NCBI GenBank assembly: GCA_009760855.2
Contig: WPIO01000096.1
Coordinates: 298,501 to 362,500, forward strand
Origin: Cristatella mucedo
Taxonomy: Eukaryota > Bryozoa > Phylactolaemata > Cristatellidae
Direction of reading: 5' to 3'
Length of the DNA stretch: 64,000 nt
Part shown: positions 22,870 through 33,395 of the stretch, piece by piece
How the letters are laid out: each line of letters starts with the position of its first letter
How positions within the stretch are numbered: position 1 is the first letter of the stretch
Position numbers and translations under genes: made by a program
The notes under the pieces: model-generated
Told to the model about the DNA's origin: nothing
What the model saw: the letters and a program-made list of their open reading frames with translations, nothing else
Databases searched by the model: none

Positions 22870-24715
22870 AAGCAATTTTCATGTTCTATCAGGAGTGCAC
22901 AAACTGATATAAGCCCCGTCCCTTTACTCCATGCAGCATCTTAGTGTGTGCATTCTCGGAGCCCGCTAGTGATCTAACCAGAAGTTCATATTTCCAATCG
23001 AGGAAGATAAAGATTCCGCTGACTTTATTCCCACTCTCCTGCTTCTATGGAGCACATATCTGCTGCTGCCATGCATAACTAACGTCATAAAAATGTTATT
23101 AGTCTCAGGTCATGTCCCCAGACCTGTAAGTTCCGCTCAGTCTCTCTTCTACGGCACTATGGAAGACACTGAAAAGAGACATGACAAATCAGATGAACTG
23201 ATAAATGATAGACTTACTTAGGATAGTATGTTTATGTTTCGGTAGAGTTTCTCTGCTTTTTTTGTTCAATTTCATGGTAGCTATTGAATCTATCCATTGT
23301 TCTTGAACGTCTCAAAACTCGCCTTGGCATCCATGACACTGTACTGCATACGTTTAGGCCGTGCCTGAGTGGGAGAGTCAAGAATGTTGATGTCAACGGA
23401 CAAAACCATCAGAGAAACCTCTGAAGTATGTGTTGCCTCAGCTCTCTGTGCTTGGTCTCATCTTTTTCACAGCGGCTTACACTCTCCACCATGCCCATGT
23501 GATTTTCAGGCATAACCTAATAATAATAATAATGCACTTGGTAAAGCGTCCTCAGAGAACTCAATCTCTCTTTAGGTTCTTTACATTCGCTGCAAGGGGA
23601 AATGCAATTGAATGGTGAGTAATATCAAGCTAGGATTCCACTTCTATTCAGATGACACTCAGTTGAATCTTTACTTGGATCCCTAACAGCACTCCAGCAA
23701 GTCGAACTCTCAATCCTTTGCTGCATGAATCGGTGACATCCACACATGGATGCCAGCAAACTTTCCTGAAGTAAATTATGATCAAGCCAACCTACTAGTT
23801 TTGGGAAAATCGAGTATGATTTTGACATTTAAATGATTTAACGCACACAATCGGCTCTGCAAGCATATTTCCTGTTGAATTTGCAATAAATATAGGTGCC
23901 GTGTTTCAAAGTGACCTTTCACTAGACAACCACATCAGCTCCACAGTCTACTCTGCCTAGTTTTAGCTAAAAAATATTTCTAAAATTCGGGCTTCTATAG
24001 ACAGGGATAAAGCATCATAGTTGGTGCATACATTTGTGACATCCCGTCTCGACTTTTGTTTGCTGGTCTACCGGTCTGAGAAATTTGGAGCTAACAGCGA
24101 GCATAAAGTCTGCAGCTATTCTTGTCTGTCGCGATCGATACAGTGGCCAAATAAAACCACTTCTAGCTAACCTGCACTGGCTCCAGCTCAAGAAATGTAT
24201 TAATTTCAAGGTTCCTGTCGCTCACTTCTCGGTTCCCTTAGTCTTTAGCTCCGCCCTACCTATCAGATCTTTCCCCCACAAGGCTACGCATGTCACCACC
24301 AGCTTTTCGAAATCTAATTTTTTAGCAATACCTCGCACAAACTTAAATCCTTTTGAGAACATGTGTTCAGTGTACACGCTCCCAAAGCTAGGAACTTACT
24401 TTTGACATGCATCACAGCCACCTGAATTTACATATAAAAAGAAACTAAACAGGCTCTATTAATTAAAATCATTTAGTGAGTCTACGTGATTCGTTTTTTG
24501 TGTGGTTATGCATACTGGCGCTGTGCAAACTGCTACTAACCATATTTGCATTCTCAGCCTGTGCCTATCACCACAAAAAACGTTATAGTTTTTGTAATTG
24601 CGCATGCTACTAATAACTATTCGATCGGGCTTTCTTTACAACGATTGTAAAGTTCCTTGACAGAAATTGAGTTCTCCTTTGGGTGATAGAAAAAATGTAT
24701 CCTTATCATTATTAT
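22870..24715 (+). mobile_element. LINE family 1, degenerate long copy
   Basis: Plus-strand remnants of reverse transcriptase: LKTRLGIHDTVLHTF and LSGRVKNVDVNGQ (23310-23400), LKYVLPQLSVLG (23420-23460), GFHFYSDDTQL (23640-23670, a YADD-box variant), then LHWL-type sequence at 24170 and a 3' end at 24640-24715 with a (ATT)n tail. Heavily broken; interrupted at 23518-23610. Confidence 0.75.
23518..23610 (-). mobile_element. LINE family 1 3' end nested in another LINE
   Basis: Begins with (TAA)n, then CACTTGGTAAAGCGTCCTCA and GAGAACTCAATCTCTCTTTA: a very short, minus-oriented, 5'-truncated insertion between the QGSV-like and YADD-like boxes of the host LINE. Confidence 0.7.
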
Positions 24716-25339
24716 TATTTCAGATGTGGCTCAACTTGGAACCTAGGCCGTTGCCGTTGACGATACGTGCTGATGACCGAGCAGTCTTTCAGGCAGTTTA
24801 CTCAATCTAGATGCCCAAATGGAAAGATAATTAGTGCAAACGTCGCCGAGTCACCTCGCGTCTTCGATGAGTCAGCAGCTGCTGCCGCCGGTGTTAGCCA
24901 TGACCCTGCTGGTGCTGCTGAAAGCAGTGACTGCCGCCAGCTGCTTGATGGCGTCAGGTGACAGCAGCCAATTCTAGTGGGCAATGGCAGTGCCGTCCTA
25001 ATCGTTCACCTGTCTTAGGAAGGCTACGTTCTCGGCTTGGCCGAAACGGCTGGTGAGCTGTTGCTCTTGAACATCAACAGCATCAGCATAGGTGACCTCA
25101 GAAAATTTTTGCAGCCATCCAATTGCTGCATTGTTCGTGACTGGTGCAACGTTTTTGTGTCGGCATCAACTCCTGGCTGCCGAGAGCGTGAGCAGGATGA
25201 GCGAGCTGCCCCAGAAGAAGCTATTCGTGCGACACAATCGACGCTTGGGCATGATTGGCAACGCCATTTTACGTTCTGTGGGTGCAGGGCAGTGAGATCT
25301 CTGCAGAGAGCATTTGATCATGATAAAATAAATAAAGCC
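24716..25339. other. Intergenic; small hydrophobic ORF
   Basis: A 36-codon plus frame (24867-24977) encodes a leader-like stretch MTLLVLLKAVTAASC, and a GTGACA follows a possible exon end at 24955. No downstream partner was recognised; a 101-codon frame at 25037-25342 has no family signature. Confidence 0.25.
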
Positions 25340-25555
25340 TAGCTGATTAAACAGCCTCTTTCTGTGTAGCGATAGAAGAGCCTTTACGGCTATCACCACC
25401 GCTTGCAGTGGCGATACAGAATCGCCCACCGCAGGAATCGAACCCACGACCTCGGGACCTAGGTCGTGAAAGCAACCGCCTTACCTACGATCGACAACGC
25501 CTGCTACGTTCTGCGGGTTCATGGCAGTGAGATCTCTGCAGAGAGCATTTGATCT
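25271..25555 (+). repeat. About 47-bp direct repeat flanking a SINE
   Basis: GGCAGTGAGATCTCTGCAGA followed by GAGCATTTGATC occurs at 25288-25320 and again at 25524-25555, with similar upstream bases (ACGTTCTG-GGGT). The SINE at 25340-25502 lies between. Confidence 0.75.
25340..25502 (-). mobile_element. SINE family 1
   Basis: Near-complete: GATTAAACAGCCTCTTTCTG, TATCACCACCGCTTGCAGTG, B-box complement AATCGAACCCACGACCTCGG and A-box region AACCGCCTTACCTACGATC. Confidence 0.8.
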
Positions 25556-26369
25556 TTACCGTACCCGTTTCAGAGCGATTGGCCGAGGTTTACAGCGAGC
25601 GGCCATCTCTCAATCCGTTCTGCCTTACATTATGTTTCTTGGGCGGCCTTCACTAGAGCCGTCCTGCGCTTCATTCTGTTTTAAGGCTCCCACAGTCCAG
25701 CTCCAACGCTACAAGGCACTTAGTATTCACATAGGTTGTTGCTTTTTAGTGTCCTTTACACATACTACCTGGCAGCATATTTCGCTCAGCCCTTGTATAT
25801 TAAAACAAAGATGTGCGTGTTAGAGCTGTCTTTTTGCCTTATTGCTTAGCAAGCAGTGGCTAGCTAGCAGATGGCCCGTCATCTGTCTGCCGACGCTTAC
25901 GTCACTCTTAGCTTTTGCAAATTATCGAGGCTGGTTTGGTTAGCTGAGACGGCTGCAATGCGCTAATGGTCACCACCTGGGCCGGGTTATGACCTTTAGG
26001 TTGGCCGGATGTGCCAGGACGTGAATTCACCGTGGCTTTCGGAAACTGTGTTTTGTCCAGATAGGTCGTGGCGCTGGGCGCTCTCGGTATTGCCCCGTGA
26101 TGCCCGTGGATGGGTGTCGAGCGCTCTCCTGAAATGCAGCCACTCAGGTGAGACAGCAAGGCCCCAAAGCCCGAACAGGGCTGGAGATACGAAAGCTCGT
26201 TGTTATTTCTAACATATTCCGTGTTCGCCCTGTAGCGTGTTGTTAGTTACCCTTTCTGTAAGCTAAGATGTACCACGGTAGGGAATCTTGGTCACTGCAG
26301 TCAATGTCTTACTAATGTTATCTCATTCTTTGCTGGTACGTGGCGCCGTCGGTTGCTGATGATCGGTTG
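25556..26369. other. Intergenic, no feature seen
   Basis: Several short frames, none with a recognisable motif. Confidence 0.5.
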
Positions 26370-26480
26370 TATCCGTGTCTGTAAATCCACAAAGCCATAC
26401 AGACCATGTTGGTGTTAATCAAGAGAGTTTTTTATAAGGCACTCGCGGCCTAAGCGTCTTTCAGTACGCATCCTATGCCG
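26370..26480 (-). mobile_element. LINE family 2, 3' end fragment
   Basis: CCGTGTCTGTAAATCCACAA, then AGCCATACAGACCATG: the reverse complement of the family 2 terminus. Confidence 0.65.
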
Positions 26481-26599
26481 CTCGTCTTTAAGATTACTTC
26501 GGTCTGATAACGTCCTCTCCCAACGAGAGGACTGGCCATGTACCACTGATAGTCTAACGCACCTTGGGCCCCAGTAGCTCTGGTTAGTTACTCTGTTGT

Positions 26600-26725
26600 T
26601 GTTTTCTCATGCGTCATTCATTAGGCATCCTACCACTGATCATTCGACCGTGCTACGTTTGCAGCAAATGTAAATTGCCTAGAAAGAGATCGTGTTCTCT
26701 CAGGGTGCTATATCAAAAGTGTTAC
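26600..26725 (+). mobile_element. LINE family 1, 3' end fragment
   Basis: TTGCCTAGAAAGAGATCGTG, then TTCTCTCAGGGTGCTATATC. Confidence 0.7.
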
Positions 26726-27720
26726 TTCTATGATTGTTAGTCATAGTTTATAAAGAGGTTGGATCAAATGGCCGCTTGACATGCCCTAGCTCTGCTGTGT
26801 GGCCAGCATGCGACTTGGTCGAAAAAGCTAGGCATGTTGGTAACATGCTTCAGCCCCCGGATCTCGACTACGTATGTAACTCGTAACTTTGGCTTATTTT
26901 GCGTTGAGTTTCCTTTCGCGACTCTATCACCTCAAATCGTGTTGTGTGTCCCACATTTCTTATTTTTCACTTGCTTTCTCACACTCTCATGGCAAGACGA
27001 TTTTCCTGAACGATAGTCAGCTGCGGCTGCAACGTAGAGCCGTTTTGACTGCTCTGCAAGAAAGTAGAGCAAAATGATTCCGGCTCTCAGCCTCAACAGT
27101 GAGCCGCTTGGCAGGGACAAGTCAAAACGGCTATACATTGCAAGTCAAAGGTCAGTTAGGTCAACATTTTGCTTCGTCTCGAGGGATCAGCACCAAACTG
27201 CGTTTGCTCATTTACTGCCTCAATTCGGTTGCACTTGCTCCTCACTCTGTCGCCGGCCTTTCACGAGTTAAAGAGCACTACAAATTGGTTGCTGGGCAGC
27301 TTTGTGAAGTAACAGATGTATGCACGTACAAGACCCCCATGCATGGGAGTGTGTATGTGCATATATCTGTTAATTGTTACTTGTTGGTTGTTACTTTACT
27401 ATACACGTGGTCGACAATGGATGTGCCTCTCACGTGACTCCTTGCATCATTGGCTGATCCGTATTTCCTGCTCAATTGTTGAGATGTGTGCGGACGCCCT
27501 CCTTACTCTCTGATCCCCGCTCAGTCGGGGCTGCCGACTCGATCCAAGCAAATAAATAAGTAAGTCAATAACTAAGCGAAGTTAATCTTGACCGGTAAAT
27601 AAGGTGCTTGCCTTGACGAGCATAGTCATGGTCATTGTAATTGATGGCCGATGTGATGAGCTCGAGGCGAGTGGCACGCGTGAAGCGTCCGGACAGAGAT
27701 TATGTACTCTTAGGGTTCTC
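26726..27720. other. Intergenic; 12-bp inverted repeat
   Basis: AGCCGTTTTGAC near 27040 and GTCAAAACGGCT near 27121 are exact complements. No gene recognised; small overlapping frames are unsupported. Confidence 0.45.
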
Positions 27721-27727
27721 GATACAA

Positions 27728-27767
27728 ATACACACATGCACACACACATACACCACACACACGCACA

Positions 27768-27819
<52 letters not shown>

Positions 27820-27884
27820 ACACGTCTTTGCTCACACCTGTGCATGCACAGGCACACGCTCGCAGGCACCCACAAACGCACGCA

Positions 27885-27926
<42 letters not shown>

Positions 27927-27935
27927 TATATCTGT
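27728..27935. repeat. Microsatellite (CA)n then (TA)n
   Basis: (CA)n with interruptions at 27728-27835 and (TA)n at 27887-27930. It creates spurious frames on both strands. Confidence 0.95.
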
Positions 27936-28479
27936 GTGTGTGTTTGCTTATTTATTCATTTGCTTATATTTACAATAAATGCATAAGTTTAGTCGTTCAT
28001 ACTCTGTCGCTGATAGTGTGGACACTAGTCTCATTTCTCAGAGGCGGAATGAACTCGTTCACATTTCACATTACGGTCGTTTCTACAGAGCCTTCGATTG
28101 GTGCTTTGTATCGCCACTGCTATTGCAAGCTTTTTCTTTAGCTACTCTGTATGAACTTCGACCTTCTGCACTGCACTGTATTATACGCTACGTTTCTCCA
28201 GCTTTGCCTGGAGCTTATACTGGACTGTAGCGATGGGAACGAGAACTCAGCGAGCGAATACGAAAGCTATTGCCTGGCAGCGTCGAAGCTTGGCATTGCC
28301 CAGTGACATTGCCCTTGACATTTCCCAGTTAGCTGATACAAGCGAAACCTTCTCGTTGATGCTTTTGTTACTGTGGGCAGTAAGAAATAAGTTAAGCAGC
28401 TGTTAGCTAATCCCATTGTCTCGTTTTTATAGTGCCAGAAAATCATTAAAGGCTATTGCCAGCTTGCAGTAGGAAATGC
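27936..28479. other. Intergenic, no feature seen
   Basis: No supported gene or repeat. Confidence 0.5.
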
Positions 28480-28560
28480 AGGATCGATTCACACGTTGTG
28501 CCTAAACAGAGATTCAGTGCTCTCAGGGCGCAATACAAACATATTATTATTATTGCTTTG
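28480..28560 (+). mobile_element. LINE family 1, 3' tip
   Basis: GCCTAAACAGAGATTCAGTG, CTCTCAGGGCGCAATAC and a (ATT)n tail. Confidence 0.55.
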
Positions 28561-29600
28561 TCCCAGCCTATGCTTCGACGTACGGCTGCATTTTTTGCTT
28601 TTTTTTAATCCAGACACTCCGGGATCGTCGTGACATTATTCGGTAAGTGAAATTCAGGATTCGGCTGCTTGCTTATGAATTAAAGGCATTAACTTCAAAG
28701 TATTTGAGCTTGGTTCAAAGGAGGAAGATCTTGGCAACCTAAGTCAGAACAGTGGTGGGTGGTACGTAGCCTGGCATGATTAGGAAGAAGTAGTTCTTTT
28801 ATGGAGAGGCTCAACGGATACCACGAAGGTTCTGACAGCATCACACCCTCCTCAAGCCGACTCAGCAGAGTAACAAGCTACGGCCCTGCTAACAGTCTGC
28901 TGCCCAATAGAAGCTTCCAATCGAAGACCATGGTAACGAAATCTTGTCGGCGGGCTACTCTGTTAATGTGGGCGTGAGCGGTGTTGACTATGTTGCAAGT
29001 CGGTTATCGTTCATTCAGTTGTACAATTACTCGCCTTCGAATACGGCAGATCACTTGGATGCAATTAACTTTGGATATCAGGTGACGTACGCTCTACAAA
29101 TTAAGTCATTCGACTAATAGGGCAAAAGGCAGCTCCAAAAAGCCACTCCACTCAGGCTCGAGAGCGCGAAACTTGGGGCGCTCACCACCACGGCCTCCCT
29201 GGTCGCCGGCGCCTGACTTCCAAATGGAAGGCTTTGCGTCGTCTGCCTGGTGCGACCCTTGAGCGAAATCCGCTTTCAGGGCTATTTTATGCAGCAGATG
29301 AGTTGTTAGGCTCTCCTTAGCCGGATCTGATTTCCATGGCCACCGTTCCATAATGCCAATGCAGAGGCTTAAAATGCCCGCTAAAGAAAAGCTGCTCTTG
29401 AAAGTCATCATTTGAAGCACGTCTTCCTCGCCAAATATGAAAGCTTTCACACAAAGTGCGCTTTCTTCTGTCGATTCCTCTGATTTCTAATGCTATGCAA
29501 ACGGAGGTAAGGTAATGAATTCGCTGTGGTTGTCTCGCTGCATGTTCTTGCAGCGCTTGGGGCATTGTAAGATTGTGGAGATATTCATTTTGTAAACCAA
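28561..29600. other. Intergenic downstream of gene B
   Basis: A 114-codon minus frame (29106-29450) overlaps a 101-codon one (29317-29622). Neither shows a family motif; I do not call a gene. Confidence 0.4.
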
Positions 29601-30205
29601 ATGCAATCAATAGATAGGGCAATCAGTCTCATTCTCGCCAACCTGCACTGGCTACCAGTAAAGCCACGGATTGACTTCAAGGTTTTATCGCTCACATTTA
29701 GGTCACTTCATTCTTTGGCTCCAGCCTATCTCTCAGATCTACTCCCCCACCAGGCCAAGCTTCGTACCACCCGCTTTGCGGAATCGAACAGTCTACCAAT
29801 ACCTCGTACAAACCTAAAATCATTTGGAGACCGTGCATTCAGCTCGTATGCTTCCAAAGCCTGGAACTCCCTCCTGACTTGCGTCAGAATATCCCCAGAC
29901 TTGACAACATTAAAAAAGAACTTAAAGATGCACCTATCTAGGACAGCATTTAGTTGGTCCCTGTGATTCGTCCTTGAAGTGCTTATGCGTGCTGACACTG
30001 TAAATTCTGCCACTAACCACATTTGCATGCTGACCCTGTGCATGTAACCCCTAACCATGTCATTCATGTTTTTTTTGTTTATCAAGCATGATATTACTCA
30101 TCATTCAATTGCATTTCCCTTTGCAGCAAATGATAAGCGTCTAGAAAGAGATTGAGTTCTCTAAGGCCGCTTTATCAAGTGCATTAATATTATTATTATT
30201 CCGTT
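29600..30205 (+). mobile_element. LINE family 1, 5'-truncated copy
   Basis: Open frame 29601-29966 carries ILANLHWLPVKPRIDFKV, LAPAYLSDLL and RAFSSYASKAWNSLLTC, the C-terminal part of the reverse-transcriptase protein. 3' end at 30120-30205 with the (ATT)n tail. Confidence 0.85.
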
Positions 30206-30712
30206 TTCCCTAACCTACTAAAGTTAAATTAGTATTCCAAAATGTTTCAAGTTTCAAAAAAGCACACAATTGCAAAGTTTCAGATCAGACCGTCTTTGGG
30301 CGAATGAAAGCCGATTGAACAGTAAGTCAAGTTACAATTGATACGTATTTGATGAAATCAGTAAACAGATTGTCAAAGGCGAAACAATCACTAGTTTTTA
30401 GTTATACTTGGAATAAAAAAACGCGTGGTAGAGCTCAAATCACACGGAATCTATTATTGCATAATTCCTGTGTGAAAATGTTTCATATACTCCACGCACT
30501 GCTTCAGCCGATCGATTAAAGCAGTCGCCATTTTTTGGCTAAGCCATGCCTTGGTGTTCGTGTGGTGGCATTGCCCTAAGCGTCTTGGCTCGCCAGAGAA
30601 GGCTTCAATGCTGCAGCATCCGTTGGAAGTCAAAGCGAAAGTGACACAACGTTTATGGTCCATTGCCAGAGAGCCACCCCGGAACGGGTCTACAATCACG
30701 CCCTTACAAGCT
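30206..30712 (-). other. Region 3' of gene B, probable 3' UTR and flank
   Basis: Follows the TAG stop of gene B. I see no clear AATAAA on the minus strand close by. A minus frame at 30454-30726 overlaps the end of gene B exon 6 in another frame and is not coding by any evidence here. Confidence 0.45.
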
Positions 30713-30911
30713 CTAGACCGAGCCACTGCCGCCCAAACCGTAGGTGGGAAGTTGAAGCGTCCAATGGCCGGCGCTGCCGCTCCAACCGGATAAAGCTATC
30801 GCTTTGACGGGGTACGGCGCAGGGTCGGCGTAGCTGAATGCGGTCGATTGGCCCACGATGTTTCCTCGTCCAAACCTGAGAATGCCGCTGGTCCACGAAA
30901 TCCACAGCTGG
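30713..30911 (-). CDS. Gene B exon 6, end of FAMeT domain and stop
   Basis: Acceptor CCTTTACTTTACAG; the first base completes a Gly codon with exon 5. Reads QLWISWTSGILRFGRG, then the YADPAPYPVKAIALSGW stretch, matching the FWISW-G-I-vGrG and DP-P--V-aIals-W end of Methyltransf_FA domains; stops at TAG 30715-30713 after LGGSGSV. The equivalent exon of gene A is outside the window. Confidence 0.85.
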
Positions 30912-33312
30912 CTGTAAAGTAAAGGTCAAGGCTGATCAAAGAGCCTCATTTATACATGACGTGGCCACTGAGCATCGATATTTACCACCAATTTTAGCGC
31001 TGGGCAATGCAGAGTCGCCCTCTGCCGTACTCGAACCAGCGATCTGGGTCTCAAAGAGCGAGAAACTCCCCCTGAATTAATGAGGAAAAATTTGGAACTT
31101 ACCAGTTTCGAGGCAAACTAATTAGCACGCTGCATAGCGTCCTTAGTCTAATGTTTTCTGGCGGACAATGTGCGGACAATTGGAGCCCAAACTTATTTTT
31201 ACGTACAATTTCCACATTCCCGAGACTTACTTCTCTTCAGGCTCCAACTCCTAGGAATAATAGCTTCGTAGTTAGGATGCACAGATTGTGCCTGGAGCGA
31301 TTTGCTGACAGATCGACGAGCAGCCAGCTGCAAATGAATGCTAACCAAAGGAAACCATAAACAGCTGATTGCCGCTGAATGCTAAATGCTAACATTTTAA
31401 ATTTTAAATATTAAATTTTAAATAAATTTATAAATTATTATTAAATTATTATTATTTTATAATAATAATAAATAATAATTAAAAATAATAAAGAATAAAG
31501 AATAATAGTAATATTAATAGTAATAGTAATTAAATAATTTAATTATTAAATTAATAAAATAAATTTAAATTAAATGCCAACTAAAGGAAACCATAAACAG
31601 CTGATTGCCACTGGAAGTTGGAGCAGCCTTTCGCAAGAACTCGTGTGTAGGCGACATGCCTGAACGACTTGTCTGGTAAACACGCTATTCAGCACATGCT
31701 CTTATCTCCGCACTTCAATGTTCGGAAGTAAAGTAAGCCTGCTATTGAGCATAGTTTGCTAGTTAGACATACAATAAAAGTAGTGCAAATGCGCACATTC
31801 TACGCCTACTAAATCCCGTAACGAAAGATGCACTTCGCCTGGTTCTGTAAAGTCTAAAATGGTTAATGAGCTTTACCAAACAAATATTTTCTATTTCGCA
31901 TATTCCGTATCCCAGTAGATATAGTTAAGGGACAGCGTCAAATGAAATTTAGGGTTTAGCACTTCAAAATGTTCGAAAGAGATCTTTCAAACTGTGAAAA
32001 GTTTTGCAGGTGCTGAGAAGACATCGGCATTCGTGAGGGCGGGCGAATTTACTTGTTCATTTTAGAGCAGTAGGCACTAAGAGAATTGTGACTGGAAAGA
32101 GTCCTTCTAGAAGAAGTGATGTGTCCTTTCTGATTATACCAATGGCATTACAAATGGAACAGCTCGTCTGAGCCCTAAAAGTTTATCACGGCTTAATCAT
32201 GTTAATTTACTGAGAGAATTATTTCAATAAATCCGAAAATCGTCTCTTTAAGTTGGTGAATGATCGCATTGTTATTCACAAGTGCAGATAGTCATAGATC
32301 AAGCTTATTGGGAGGTCGAAAGTCACTGGCTGCTTATTGGTTGCCGTTCACCTCGGGGTGTAAACAGCTTTATTTTAATTAACTTTTATCAATTCTTATT
32401 TATATTTGCAATACAGATTTATGTTATTATTAAATAAGTGTTTCCTCTAGGCTCCGAAAGCTAGGATCTTAAATTGGCTCTTCAAGTTCTATAACACCTC
32501 CGTTATCTCTTCAATGTAACGCAACCAGATCTGCATATGACGTTGCAAGCATACGCATAGCAAGTAACCGCTCTTGAGGTTGCAGTGATGAGAGGTCCGA
32601 TTGGTCTATGATACTTTAACCTGAATAGCTTTAGAGTATATCAGGTCGACAATACAGTGACCTGAATAGTGTATCAACAACGTTTAGCAGATTGCTTGCT
32701 ATGCTGGAGAGTGTTCTATCGTCACATGTTCCAAAACTTTCAGGCAGCTAAATGCTGAATGAATGATGCGAATAGCCAAGCAGCGCCGGAAGCCAGAAAG
32801 CTGCTTTGTCGGGCCGCCATGTTTTTCGAGCTGCTTTCAAGCTGCTAATTTACCCTGATAGCAGCTCTCGCAAGGGCGAACATTTCGCGGATTTCCCTCG
32901 GGGCGGTAAACACAGCTTGACGAAGCTCCTGGATTCCTTTATCCAGCTGCTGCCATAGCCGAAATTTGTAAATTGATGACGCATCTGCCAGTGCTTAGAA
33001 ATAAAATCTCGCGGAGCAGGTGTATAATTTCTTTTTTCTTTAACGGCCAAAGACGGCAAAGCTAGATCACAGTTTGCAATATTTTCGACCTTTGGTACAA
33101 AGTGCATTTTTCGAGTAACTTGCAGGACTTCAAATAAGTATAAAACGAGTTTTTTTTAAATCTTTGCTTCTGATGACAGGACAGTAATTTGAAATTGGTC
33201 AATTTTGATTCAACGCACGGTGTTGACGTTGAATCAGGTTTGCAGATATAGCACGACCTGTGATGTACTTCAATTAGTGAGGCCCGGGCTAATCAAACAC
33301 TGAAGAGCGATG

Positions 33313-33395
<83 letters not shown>

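Noticed and set aside
25340-25502. True tRNA genes suggested by B-box sequences here and at 13830, 34755, 49728 and 55505
   Set aside because: Each is followed by the same non-tRNA body and tail and cannot form a full acceptor stem; they are SINEs.
27582-28141. ORFs of His-Thr and Tyr-Ile repeats
   Set aside because: CA and TA microsatellites.
30454-30726. Possible DDE transposase C-terminus on the minus strand
   Set aside because: Initial resemblance was weak, and the upper end overlaps gene B exon 6 in another frame, where a clear FAMeT domain end and stop are read.
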